A stretch of DNA of 28,923 bases, taken from IMG/VR virus record IMGVR_UViG_3300009370_000133, positions 1 to 28,923 of that record. The stretch is one strand, 5' to 3'. Numbering within the stretch: position 1 is the stretch's first letter; each line of letters opens with the position of its first letter. The DNA is from a virus. The notes under the pieces were generated by a model that was not told the DNA's origin, did no database searches, and saw only the letters and a list, made by a program, of their open reading frames with translations. Shown in pieces: positions 1-6,364 of the stretch. A program made the position numbers and the translations under genes.

Positions 1-2
1 AA

Positions 3-80
3 GAGCTTCTAAGGGCCATGACAGAAACACAAACAAAGCTACTTCAAAAGGGCTTAATCACAGTAAAGGGGGCGAAATGA
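3..80 (+). CDS. C-terminal end of an unidentified phage protein (partial)
   Basis: The reading frame is open from the left edge of the window to a TGA at 78-80 and yields a 25-residue tail ending ITVKGAK. The piece is too short to assign a function. It overlaps the next start codon as ATGA, as most genes here do, which suggests it is the last gene before the small ORFs of an early rightward operon. An internal ATG at 18 could make it a tiny complete ORF, but an open frame running off the window is the simpler reading. Confidence 0.45.
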   Translation, partial: ELLRAMTETQTKLLQKGLITVKGAK

Positions 81-253
81 AACATTTGTGGAAAGCGTTT
101 TATTATGTCGATCTTTCAAAAAGGAAGACAAAAAAACACATAGTGACAGAATTAACCACAATTAGAGGGCTGAAAGATAAGATCAAGAAAGCCGAGGGCT
201 GTTCATCGGTAGATTTGGTGAAGGCGGTTTATTTAGGAAAGGTAGAAGAATGA
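77..253 (+). CDS. Small basic hypothetical protein (58 aa)
   Basis: A 58-codon frame begins MKHLWKAFYYVDLSKRK and ends GKVEE. A GGGGG run five bases before the ATG can serve as ribosome-binding site, and the start overlaps the upstream stop (ATGA). The stop in turn overlaps the next ATG at 250. It is rich in Lys and Arg with no recognisable domain and no membrane segment. Such short coupled ORFs are typical of the nin-like region between replication genes and RusA/Q in lambdoid phages. Function unknown. Confidence 0.6.
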   Translation: MKHLWKAFYYVDLSKRKTKKHIVTELTTIRGLKDKIKKAEGCSSVDLVKAVYLGKVEE

Positions 254-396
254 TTGATTTAATTAAACGAGTGTACAGAATACCAAAGCAATACAAGTGG
301 AATCAGAGCCACAAGTTCGACTGGCACGCCAAAGAGCGCAGAGAGCGTGAGAAGCAGGCAGAGCGGGACTATAAAGAGGCGCGGGGGCGAGTGTGA
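250..396 (+). CDS. Small highly charged hypothetical protein (48 aa)
   Basis: A 48-residue frame begins MIDLIKRVYRIPKQYKW and is very rich in Arg, Lys and Glu in its second half (KERREREKQAERDYKEAR), probably one long charged helix. An AAGG sits seven bases upstream of the ATG. It overlaps the previous gene by four bases and the RusA start (GTG at 393) by four bases, so it is translationally coupled on both sides. No family recognised; real mainly by context and spacing. Confidence 0.6.
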   Translation: MIDLIKRVYRIPKQYKWNQSHKFDWHAKERREREKQAERDYKEARGRV

Positions 397-764
397 ACCA
401 AGTGGACATCAAACCAATGTCAGTCAACCAAGCATGGCAGGGTCGCAGATTCAAGACGCCAAAATACAAAGCATGGCGTGAACAAATTAGTTTCATGCTG
501 CCGCCAGTGGTGGAAATTCCAGAAGGCCGCATGATGCTTATGGTGACGTTTGGCGTGTCCTCAAAGCTGGCTGATATGGATAACATGCTCAAGCCATTCA
601 TTGATGCCTTACAGGACAAATACGGCTTCAATGATCGACAGATTTACGTGGGCCTTGTGGGTAAGGTTGATGTTCCAAAAGGCAAAGAGTTCATCAAGTG
701 GGAATTGCAGGATATTTCGGCATTTGATGATTTTTGTGAGGCATTGAATTGGGGGTGTGAGTGA
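393..764 (+). CDS. rusA: RusA-family Holliday junction resolvase (crossover junction endodeoxyribonuclease)
   Basis: This 123-aa protein matches the RusA family, which cuts four-way DNA junctions symmetrically as a dimer using acidic metal-binding residues. Seen here: the N-terminal SVNQAWQGRRF segment, and the catalytic block ADMDNMLKPFIDAL with Asp61, Asp63, Asn64, Lys67 and Asp71, followed by NDRQI with Asp81. Length is normal for the family (about 120 aa). GTG is the start, overlapping the preceding stop; Met9 is an alternative. In lambdoid phages RusA-type genes lie just before the Q gene and resolve recombination intermediates before packaging. It would act with the Rad52-like annealase and SSB encoded at the right end of the window. 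Confidence 0.93.
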   Translation: MNQVDIKPMSVNQAWQGRRFKTPKYKAWREQISFMLPPVVEIPEGRMMLMVTFGVSSKLADMDNMLKPFIDALQDKYGFNDRQIYVGLVGKVDVPKGKEFIKWELQDISAFDDFCEALNWGCE

Positions 765-982
765 TGCCTAAAACTAGAATTATCAAAAGAATAAAAGTAA
801 ATGGTTGCGTCGAGTTTGCAATACAGCAAAAACATTATCTTTTACGTTGGATGTGGGTTGATGCGTCTTACAACAAATTTATCTGGGAACAAGATAGCTT
901 CAAGACTTATGAGCAAGCAAAAAAAGCATTGTGTTATTTCGATGGATCAAAGCCAAAAGTTGAGGTAGTAAGTGAGCATTGA
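764..982 (+). CDS. Hypothetical protein (72 aa)
   Basis: The frame begins MPKTRIIKRIKVNGC and ends VEVVSEH. I place the start at the ATG at 764, which overlaps the RusA stop as TGATG and has a GGGGG run eight bases upstream; a GTG one codon earlier is possible. The N-terminal third is basic and the middle is aromatic (HYLLRWMWVD). No domain recognised. It lies between RusA and the candidate late antiterminator and overlaps the latter by eleven bases. Confidence 0.65.
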   Translation: MPKTRIIKRIKVNGCVEFAIQQKHYLLRWMWVDASYNKFIWEQDSFKTYEQAKKALCYFDGSKPKVEVVSEH

Positions 983-1589
983 ATCAGCCACAAGAAAGAT
1001 GCACCCACAGACATGCAACCTGATGTCATCGGGCGGGGGTGGGTTTGAAGCCATTATAAGCGGTGATATTCAAGCCTTGCTAATGGCCTGTGAAGCCGAC
1101 CCAATCACATGGGCATATCTGTTTTCTTACTTCGACATGGGATGCAGTTATGACAGGTGGGAACATGTGGGGTGGGATGTTGAGAAGGTTGGCGTTATGA
1201 AAATACACGATGCCCCAATATCCACTTCTGTACGCTTCACACGCAATTATAAAAAAATCCATGTGTCATGTTCGATTGATGAGTTCAGCCGAATGCTGAA
1301 GGCTTATATTTATTCGCACTTCCTAAACAACACAGAAGGCGACATGTTGAAAAAGATCAAAAAGGCATCAGCAGCAGCCGATGAAATTAGCCAAGGTCTT
1401 GCTATTTATCTATCAACTAATCCGTCAGAAATGAACAGAATCAGCAAATATTTTAGACCAATTAAGCCAGACACGTTCCGCAGAAAATACAAGAGATTTG
1501 CCATTAAGGCAAACAAACTTCTGTACTCAAAATTGGTTGATCTTGTAAACCAAATTCTCTTTTTTTACGAAGAACAAGAAAAATATTGA
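972..1589 (+). CDS. Candidate Q-like late antiterminator (205 aa, assigned by position)
   Basis: This is the last gene of the left plus-strand cluster. It starts at a GTG with a GAGG six bases upstream. Its TGA lies inside the -35 box of a strong promoter that precedes the leader and late genes, exactly where lambda places Q relative to pR'. The sequence has a glycine run (SSGGGG), a mixed middle and a very basic C-terminal third (RRKYKRFAIKANK) that could contact nucleic acid. I do not see the zinc-binding cysteine pattern of lambda Q or a clear match to other Q families. The role is inferred from location; a hypothetical early protein is the alternative. Confidence 0.5.
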   Translation: MSIESATRKMHPQTCNLMSSGGGGFEAIISGDIQALLMACEADPITWAYLFSYFDMGCSYDRWEHVGWDVEKVGVMKIHDAPISTSVRFTRNYKKIHVSCSIDEFSRMLKAYIYSHFLNNTEGDMLKKIKKASAAADEISQGLAIYLSTNPSEMNRISKYFRPIKPDTFRRKYKRFAIKANKLLYSKLVDLVNQILFFYEEQEKY

Positions 1590-1614
1590 CTTTGCGAGGT
1601 TTTTTGTAGATAAT
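1586..1614 (+). promoter_or_regulatory. Late promoter (sigma70 type)
   Basis: TTGACT at 1586-1591 and GATAAT at 1609-1614 are separated by 17 bases; each matches consensus at five of six positions. Transcription would begin near 1621. The -35 box overlaps the stop codon of the 205-aa gene. It is the only strong promoter I see ahead of the virion genes, so it probably drives all late transcription. Confidence 0.75.
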
Positions 1615-1620
1615 TCCTAG

Positions 1621-1790
1621 TATGCAAAGGTAACATTAAAGCATTGCAGTGCTTTTATCAATGCATAGCCATAGAATCAGTTGGTGGTGGGGTTGATGAT
1701 TTTTTCATAGGTTGTTTACCTCATCGTCTTTGTTTAAAAGACAAATCTGATCCCGTGTTCTGTTTGGCGACGTGCACGGGATTTTTTCTT
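1621..1790 (+). ncRNA. Late leader transcript resembling lambda 6S RNA
   Basis: About 170 bases separate the predicted start site from the first terminator, with no ORF of note. Near the 5' end two alternative hairpins are possible: GCATTG 1641-1646 with CAATGC 1659-1664, and AAGCA 1639-1643 with TGCTT 1650-1654 followed by a T run. A short constitutive leader ending at a terminator is the pattern of lambda's 6S RNA, where Q loads during an early pause. Inferred from layout only. Confidence 0.45.
1750..1790 (+). terminator. Intrinsic terminator in the late leader (tR'-like)
   Basis: ATCCCGTG at 1750-1757 pairs with CACGGGAT at 1775-1782 (8 bp, 17-base loop), followed at once by a T-rich tract (TTTTTTCTT). 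It would stop transcripts from the 1586 promoter unless an antiterminator acts. Confidence 0.75.
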
Positions 1791-1908
1791 TGGTAGGGCC
1801 TGAACTGGTGAAGTGGGCATTGTGTGATTTCACAATTCCTTATTTCAACCGTTTCATTGGTATTGCACTACCAAGAAACACACTATGATTGCTCCCTTAT
1901 AAAACATG

Positions 1909-1940
1909 AGCCTGACTGATCAAATCAGTTGGGCTTTTTT
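1909..1940 (+). terminator. Second intrinsic terminator in the late leader
   Basis: AGCCTGACTGAT pairs with ATCAGTTGGGCT as a 12-bp stem (two G-U pairs) around a three-base CAA loop, followed by TTTTTT. This is a very strong terminator. An ATGCC follows the T run directly. With the terminator at 1750 it forms a double block between promoter and late genes, as expected for antitermination control. Confidence 0.85.
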
Positions 1941-1962
1941 ATGCCTAAAATTTGCCAAGCAC

Positions 1963-2025
1963 GGGCGGACAGAACCTTACCATTTTGCCTAGGCCAATCG
2001 GCCATTAACTTAGAGCTGACCGCCC
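1963..2025 (+). promoter_or_regulatory. Structured 5' leader of the first late virion gene
   Basis: GGGCGG at 1963-1968 pairs with CCGCCC at 2020-2025, extended by CAG/CTG across an A-A mismatch. Inside sits a perfect small hairpin, GGCC-AATC-GGCC (1992-2003). The helix ends nine bases before the ATG at 2035, and no Shine-Dalgarno sequence is visible in those nine bases. The structure may set translation of the downstream gene. No match to a known riboswitch class is evident. Confidence 0.45.
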
Positions 2026-2034
2026 AACCTAACC

Positions 2035-2682
2035 ATGAGAAGAAGACGAGACACAAATCAAAATGTGCTAAAGTCTTTGTCGGACCTGCCCACTGATGTT
2101 CCAAGCCTGTCAGGTGAGCTTTTTTACACCATAGACGGTTCCCCTGAAATGTATGTCATAGGGAGTGATGGCAATCCTAATTTGTTAGTGGATGCTTCTG
2201 GGCAGTCGTCTGGATTTGGGTTTATAGATTATGCGGATACGGGCAATAAGGTAACTATGCCCGCAAACACATGGGTCGATATACCCAATGATGGACAAGG
2301 TACTACAGGGAACGATTCATATAAGCCTGACAATGTAAATGATTTGTTAGACACCTCAAGCGGCTATATTGATGTTTCTGAGCTTAATTTGGGTGATGAT
2401 ATATTAATACGCAATAGTTACACAGTGATCCCAAAGGTCAATGACTCAAAACTGGAAATTCGTTATGTTCTGGGTAGCGGGGCCAGCCAGTACGTTTTGC
2501 AGGCAGAGGTAGCCACATTAGATCGTGGTGCGGGGGTTCCATACACATACTCTTTGCGAACAGATTATATTTATGTCGGCAACAACAACACCAGGCAAAA
2601 CCCTATTCGACCACAACTGCGACTTGAGTTTGGTGGAAGTCTCGTAAATTCTGGTACGGTTATAAAAGCGGCCACTAAATGA
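2035..2682 (+). CDS. Predicted virion surface protein, beta-rich (215 aa)
   Basis: This is the first gene after the late promoter and leader. It has a basic start (MRRRRDTNQN), then a segment SLSGELFYTIDGSPEMYV, then a long alternating Ser/Thr/Asn/Gly and hydrophobic stretch typical of jelly-roll or fibre domains (GYIDVSELNLGDDILIRN). There is no catalytic motif, signal peptide or membrane segment. Its stop overlaps the LamG-like gene, and the two probably make an appendage, decoration or host-binding structure. The ATG lacks a visible ribosome-binding site and follows a GC-rich helix. The exact role cannot be read from sequence. Confidence 0.6.
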   Translation: MRRRRDTNQNVLKSLSDLPTDVPSLSGELFYTIDGSPEMYVIGSDGNPNLLVDASGQSSGFGFIDYADTGNKVTMPANTWVDIPNDGQGTTGNDSYKPDNVNDLLDTSSGYIDVSELNLGDDILIRNSYTVIPKVNDSKLEIRYVLGSGASQYVLQAEVATLDRGAGVPYTYSLRTDYIYVGNNNTRQNPIRPQLRLEFGGSLVNSGTVIKAATK

Positions 2683-3974
2683 TTAAGGTTTACAAGGACG
2701 CTGCGGCAGGCAGCATTGTGCTGGAGGACAATAATGGCGCGCAATTTTTAAACTCCTTACAGGCAATTATTAATGTTGATGACGCTAACAATATTGACAT
2801 ACAAGATAATTCAAAAAACATAAAGCTTGTATATGACAACCCGCATGATGAGTTTATAGATTTTGACGACAATGTGTATCCTGGAACGGTGGCACAAGTT
2901 GTAAACACTTTAAATGCTTTGTTTCAAACCAGCGGCACGCCTACTGGCGAACTGCCAGAAATCACATCAAGCTTAACTGCCAGTATAACTACAGGCGCGA
3001 CACTTAATTATGAACTTATTGCTGACTATGGCGTTGGTTATGAGTGGGATTTGTCAAGTGTGCCTGGTGTAACCACAGTCGAAGGGAATGTACGTAAATT
3101 AGTTGGTGGAACAGGACTGGCGGCAGGGACGTACAACATACCTGTTAAGGCTATAAATTACAACGGCGAAGATTCGCAAACTTTAGTTTTGACAGTTGCT
3201 AATCCACCCTACAACAACACTAAGTCAGTGTTTTTTCGTCAGAATGACTATTGTGAAATGACGGCATCAACCAGTTCGCCTTTTTATAGAACTGGAAATA
3301 ACACTGGTAACGCATTTAAGGTGGCATTTTGGTTTAAGCCAAGCACCTCGAACAATCAAAATCAAACAGTTGTTAGTTTTGGTGGCAATGATTTGGCCAA
3401 TGAAGGTCGGGTTTTAATTGGCTACAATGGCAACAACTTGAATGCTGGCCGTAGAAGGATGCGATTTTTTTACGGCACAAATAACAATAATTTACAATTT
3501 TATACACCATCAGGAAGCACACAGGCAGGCGTATGGGCGCATTGGGTCTTTTTATATGATGGCGGAACAACTGAAAACGGATCGGGCGGCATAAACACGT
3601 CTTATTCGAGGTTTAAGATTTACAAAAATGCGGTCTTGCAAACCCTCACAACGTCAAATAACAATTATGGTTTTTCTGGGCAAATCCCAGCGGAAATTTA
3701 CAGGATGGGAAGGCTGTTAAATTCAGGTCAATATTTGCGTAACTGCAATATAGATGAATATGCGGTTTTTGATAATGCTTCAACAACAGATATAGCATCT
3801 ATTTATAACAGTGGCACGCCAAGTGATTTGGGTTTGCTTACTAACCCGCCTATTCAGTATTTAAGAATGGGGGACGCCAATGATGTGTTTCCAGATTTGT
3901 ACGATTATGAGGGAAGCAATGACGCTGAAATGATCAACATGACCAGTGCAGATATTGTAAGTGATGTTCCATAA
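2679..3974 (+). CDS. LamG/concanavalin-like domain tail or capsid fibre protein (431 aa)
   Basis: The N-terminal ~95 residues (MIKVYKDAAAGSIVLEDNNG) look like a virion attachment region. Residues ~95-175 form a putative immunoglobulin-like domain (YEWDLSSVPGVTTVEGN, then GTYNIPVKAINYNGE). Residues ~180-400 resemble a LamG/ConA-like jelly roll (FKVAFWFKPSTSNNQNQTVVS, WAHWVFLYDGGTT, RFKIYKN, NIDEYAVFDNA). LamG-type folds bind glycans, and in phages they occur on receptor-binding or decoration proteins. It overlaps the upstream virion gene and abuts the endolysin gene. Receptor binding is inferred; the fold assignment is reasonably firm. Confidence 0.7.
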   Translation: MIKVYKDAAAGSIVLEDNNGAQFLNSLQAIINVDDANNIDIQDNSKNIKLVYDNPHDEFIDFDDNVYPGTVAQVVNTLNALFQTSGTPTGELPEITSSLTASITTGATLNYELIADYGVGYEWDLSSVPGVTTVEGNVRKLVGGTGLAAGTYNIPVKAINYNGEDSQTLVLTVANPPYNNTKSVFFRQNDYCEMTASTSSPFYRTGNNTGNAFKVAFWFKPSTSNNQNQTVVSFGGNDLANEGRVLIGYNGNNLNAGRRRMRFFYGTNNNNLQFYTPSGSTQAGVWAHWVFLYDGGTTENGSGGINTSYSRFKIYKNAVLQTLTTSNNNYGFSGQIPAEIYRMGRLLNSGQYLRNCNIDEYAVFDNASTTDIASIYNSGTPSDLGLLTNPPIQYLRMGDANDVFPDLYDYEGSNDAEMINMTSADIVSDVP

Positions 3975-4279
3975 TGATACTTAAAAAAGGCGTAAAGTTA
4001 GAAGGTATAAAGCCTGAAATATTGATGGCTGCATGTGTGGTTAATGGCATTTACATTGATCAAGGCAGGCCAGAAGGCGTAACCATTACCTCGATTACAG
4101 ATGGTAAGCACAAGCCCAATTCACTGCATTACAGTGGGCTTGCCATTGACATCCGAACCAGGTACTTTAACCGCTCCATTCAAAAGAGATTGGCCCAAAA
4201 AATTCAAGATGCTTTGGGCGATGAGTTTGAAGTGATATTGGAGCGAACGCACATCCACATAGAGTTTGATCCGAAATGA
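3974..4279 (+). CDS. Endolysin: M15-family zinc L-alanyl-D-glutamate/D-Ala peptidase
   Basis: A compact 101-aa peptidase. Zinc ligands are recognisable as His52 and Asp59 in SLHYSGLAIDIR and His93 (or His95) in ERTHIHIEF, with Glu90 as likely catalytic residue (E-x-x-H, as in the T5 endolysin). This family cuts the peptide stem of peptidoglycan. It lacks a signal peptide, so it needs a holin for release, and lacks a separate wall-binding domain. At 101 residues it is shorter than the T5 enzyme (137 aa), essentially the bare catalytic fold. It heads the lysis cassette: holin candidate at 4509 and spanins at 4756-5326. Confidence 0.88.
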   Translation: MILKKGVKLEGIKPEILMAACVVNGIYIDQGRPEGVTITSITDGKHKPNSLHYSGLAIDIRTRYFNRSIQKRLAQKIQDALGDEFEVILERTHIHIEFDPK

Positions 4280-4512
4280 ACGCTTATGACCTTACAGTCC
4301 CATTCATTTATCCGTGGCCATACAACAATGCTATTGAGTACGAGCAGAAAGATATTGGTGTAATTGGCGATGATGGTGTTCCAGAAGGGTGTGAGTCAAG
4401 ACAGTTGGGCAAAGGTTATGCCTTGGTGCAGCTTAAAAACGGTGAATGGTTTGAGGGTGATCTTGATGAGTGGTCGGAGTTTAGGAAAAGAAGGCCAGAT
4501 TTAATATTATGA
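4276..4512 (+). CDS. Hypothetical protein in the lysis cassette (78 aa)
   Basis: The frame begins MNAYDLTVPFIYPWPYNN and is acidic in the C-terminal half (NGEWFEGDLDEWSEF). It overlaps the endolysin stop and the holin start by four bases each, so it is translated as part of the lysis cassette. There is no membrane segment, so it is not itself a holin. A cytoplasmic regulator such as an antiholin is possible but unsupported. Confidence 0.65.
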   Translation: MNAYDLTVPFIYPWPYNNAIEYEQKDIGVIGDDGVPEGCESRQLGKGYALVQLKNGEWFEGDLDEWSEFRKRRPDLIL

Positions 4513-4730
4513 AAGCAGCATTTAACACTTACTGGCAGATGGCTAAAGAAGCCTTTGGTTTTGTGGTTATTTGCTGGGCCATTGCGCTTGTCACTTTGTT
4601 GGTATGGCGCATCACTACCCCAGAAGCCATTGCCAATGCAGATGTGGCTTATTGGGGGGTTATCGGTGCCATTATTACTTTGGTAACTATTCCAATCCAT
4701 TACTGGTTTAAAAAGCGACTTCAAAAGTGA
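4509..4730 (+). CDS. Candidate holin, two transmembrane segments (73 aa)
   Basis: Two hydrophobic helices are clear at residues ~16-33 (FGFVVICWAIALVTLLVW) and ~47-66 (AYWGVIGAIITLVTIPIHYW), with a short TTPEAIANAD loop and a basic tail (KKRLQK). Size and topology fit class II holins, which assemble in the inner membrane and release endolysin. Location between the M15 endolysin and the Rz/Rz1 pair supports this. Two more one-TM proteins follow at 5360 and 5569, so the holin/antiholin assignment among the three is not settled. Confidence 0.72.
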   Translation: MKAAFNTYWQMAKEAFGFVVICWAIALVTLLVWRITTPEAIANADVAYWGVIGAIITLVTIPIHYWFKKRLQK

Positions 4731-4755
4731 TTCAATTCGCCGCAATCAAAGCCTG

Positions 4756-5148
4756 ATGATGAAAAAGTGGGTAATGATTGGCGGTGCTGTCGTGTTGGCT
4801 CTAGGTGTCCAGCAAATGCGAATAAACAGTAAAGAGCGAAAAATTGCCAATAAAAACCTTGAGATAACTCGCTTGAGCAATGAGCTGTCAGCGGTAATCG
4901 ATGCCAATGAATCACAAAACAAAACAATATCCCGACTCAGGGAAGCGAATGAGCAGTGTGCCCTTGATAAAGCGGTGAACTTAGAAAACTCCAAATTAGA
5001 ACTAGCATCCCAATCTGGGCGCATTCGCTCTATCCGAGAAAAGTATGAAAAACTCAAGACATCACAAGTTGCTGGGAAGTGTGCTCAGTTTCGTGTTGAT
5101 CCTGACGTGTTTGACCTCGTGCAAGAAGCGCGTAGTGATCAAGACTGA
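4756..5148 (+). CDS. Rz: Rz-like inner-membrane spanin (i-spanin, 130 aa)
   Basis: A single N-terminal membrane anchor (residues ~5-18, WVMIGGAVVLALGV) is followed by a long periplasmic coiled coil (KERKIANKNLEITRLSNELS and on), the standard layout of lambda Rz. The spanin complex fuses inner and outer membranes in the last step of lysis. The 3' part contains, in another frame, the start of the Rz1-like lipoprotein gene at 5045, a hallmark of spanin pairs. The start may be the ATG at 4756 or the adjacent one at 4759. Confidence 0.85.
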   Translation: MMKKWVMIGGAVVLALGVQQMRINSKERKIANKNLEITRLSNELSAVIDANESQNKTISRLREANEQCALDKAVNLENSKLELASQSGRIRSIREKYEKLKTSQVAGKCAQFRVDPDVFDLVQEARSDQD

Positions 5149-5326
5149 GGAAGTCCCGGTATATATCAAAACATATGTGCCGATTCCAGATGATTTTTTT
5201 GAGTGTAAGTATGCGGTATTAAGCCCGGATATGACGTGGCTTGAGACATTGCTTAAACAAGAAGAAGCTGTGAGTGTGTGTATAGAGTCTCAACAGTCAA
5301 TTCGTAACCTTCAACCTAAAGAATAA
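5045..5326 (+). CDS. Rz1: Rz1-like outer-membrane lipoprotein spanin (o-spanin, 93 aa)
   Basis: The protein begins with a basic start and hydrophobic signal (HHKLLGSVLSFVLILTCLTSC) whose lipobox Leu23-Thr-Ser-Cys26 predicts cleavage and lipid attachment at Cys26. The mature part is about 68 residues. It starts inside Rz in a different frame and runs 178 bases past the Rz stop, the overlapped spanin architecture. The mature protein is less proline-rich than lambda Rz1. With Rz it should form the periplasm-spanning complex, which points to a Gram-negative host. Confidence 0.85.
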   Translation: MKNSRHHKLLGSVLSFVLILTCLTSCKKRVVIKTEEVPVYIKTYVPIPDDFFECKYAVLSPDMTWLETLLKQEEAVSVCIESQQSIRNLQPKE

Positions 5327-5359
5327 GCCCGTGTGTGTAGGGTAGTGAAATTATGACCA

Positions 5360-5572
5360 ATGAATGCAAGAAAAATGACAAGAAACAGCCGAACGGCAGA
5401 AAACGCTCATCAGAGACTTGACGTGCTAGAGCCAAGGGTTGGTGCGACCGAAAAGTGGCAAAAGAAAAGAGATAAAAACACCGATAGGCTTTTTTACGCT
5501 GTCATTGGTGCCTTTTCTTTTCATGTCCTCGACACTATGGGATTGCTTGAGTTTATAAAGTTTGTATCGTGA
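5360..5572 (+). CDS. Small membrane protein, XhlA/holin-accessory-like (70 aa)
   Basis: A charged, helix-forming N-terminal half (AHQRLDVLEPRVGATEKWQKK) precedes one transmembrane helix at residues ~44-66. The L-E-x-R-V ... E-K-W ... membrane-segment pattern resembles XhlA-type haemolysin/holin-accessory proteins. This is weak resemblance rather than a firm match. It follows Rz1 and overlaps the next membrane-protein gene as GTGA. A role in lysis control or membrane localisation is an inference. Confidence 0.6.
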   Translation: MNARKMTRNSRTAENAHQRLDVLEPRVGATEKWQKKRDKNTDRLFYAVIGAFSFHVLDTMGLLEFIKFVS

Positions 5573-5805
5573 ATAATCCAGTTGATTTAAAACAAGCTGA
5601 AAACCAAGTCTATCGCGTTGTCAAAGCCAAGTTAGAAGACAGTAAAACTAACTGGTTCATAACCATTATGGTTATCAATGTATTTTTATGGGGCATGATG
5701 ATTTCAGCATATCGGTCACTTGAACGTGACTATGAAAATCTTTTTGATGCCCACGGCGTAACCCAAGTATCAATTAACCAACTTAAAGGAAAAATTAATG
5801 AGTGA
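5569..5805 (+). CDS. Small single-TM protein (78 aa)
   Basis: It starts at GTG overlapping the previous stop. Residues 1-28 are hydrophilic, residues ~29-47 (NWFITIMVINVFLWGMMISA) are a membrane helix, and the C-terminal 30 residues are polar with coiled-coil character (RSLERDYENLFD). Together with the genes at 4509 and 5360 it makes a cluster of three membrane proteins around the spanins. It could be an antiholin or a virion-associated membrane protein; nothing in the sequence decides. Confidence 0.6.
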   Translation: MNNPVDLKQAENQVYRVVKAKLEDSKTNWFITIMVINVFLWGMMISAYRSLERDYENLFDAHGVTQVSINQLKGKINE

Positions 5806-6022
5806 AGCAGCCTGTAAAGCCGCAATATGTTCAACAAAAGCAGCCCAAGAAGCAGAAGAAATCTCAAAACAAATGATTGAGTTTAACGCGCTTTCATTGC
5901 TTTCTATGGAAAGCACTTTAAGCGTTGTGGACTATAAAATCATTATAGAAAAGGCCGAGCTTGCACTTAGGGAGCTTAGGGAATTGCGATCAAAGATTAA
6001 TGATATTGGTGATAAGTCGTAA
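5798..6022 (+). CDS. Small alpha-helical hypothetical protein (74 aa)
   Basis: An AAAGGA sequence precedes the ATG. The protein is almost wholly helical and amphipathic: an Ala/Cys-rich N-terminus (SEAACKAAICSTKAAQEAEE) and a Leu/Arg/Glu-rich end (LALRELRELRSKIND). No membrane segment or known domain. It overlaps both neighbours by 1-8 bases, so it belongs to the late operon. Confidence 0.6.
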   Translation: MSEAACKAAICSTKAAQEAEEISKQMIEFNALSLLSMESTLSVVDYKIIIEKAELALRELRELRSKINDIGDKS

Positions 6023-6363
6023 TGATTCACATCAGGCACGGCATACGAAACACCGAAAAAATTAGTTCTGGCGGTGGAACGGGTGCAAGTGTCGCATTGT
6101 CCGGCCCTGCCCTCCATGAGGGTGCTGATATAGAAATTGTGGCTACATTTTCCGAAGGTGTAACTGGTATATCGTCAGGTGATCTAACTTTAACAAACGC
6201 AACGCTGGACAGTTTTTTAGCTAAAAATTCCACTCGTTACACATGGACGGTAACACCGATTGATGAGTTTTTGCCAATAACGGCTCAGTTGCCAGCATCA
6301 GCGGGTTCCAATATATCTGACGGCAACCCAACCCAACAATCTAATCTATTCGAGAGTATCTAA
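6022..6363 (+). CDS. Bacterial Ig-like domain protein (Big_12-like, 113 aa)
   Basis: After ~20 residues (MIHIRHGIRNTEK) and a Gly linker (SSGGGTGA), one immunoglobulin-like domain fills the rest. Signature pieces are IVATFSEGVTGISSGDLTLTNATLDSF, interrupted here only by variable loops, then YTWTVTPI and ITAQLPASAGSNISDGN. This V-T-F-S-E-x-V-T-G pattern is typical of Big_12-type domains. Phage Ig-like domains decorate capsids or tails and bind surface carbohydrate weakly. Having the domain alone on a small protein suggests a decoration or adhesion accessory. Confidence 0.68.
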   Translation: MIHIRHGIRNTEKISSGGGTGASVALSGPALHEGADIEIVATFSEGVTGISSGDLTLTNATLDSFLAKNSTRYTWTVTPIDEFLPITAQLPASAGSNISDGNPTQQSNLFESI

Positions 6364-6364
6364 C

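Noticed and set aside
263-631. 122-aa minus-strand frame opposite rusA
   Set aside because: Composition is erratic, there is no ribosome-binding site, and it is antisense to a confident enzyme gene.
5353-5421. 22-codon frame starting MTNECKKNDK just before the 70-aa membrane gene
   Set aside because: Very short and in a different frame from the well-supported TM protein; no conserved feature, though coupling cannot be fully excluded.
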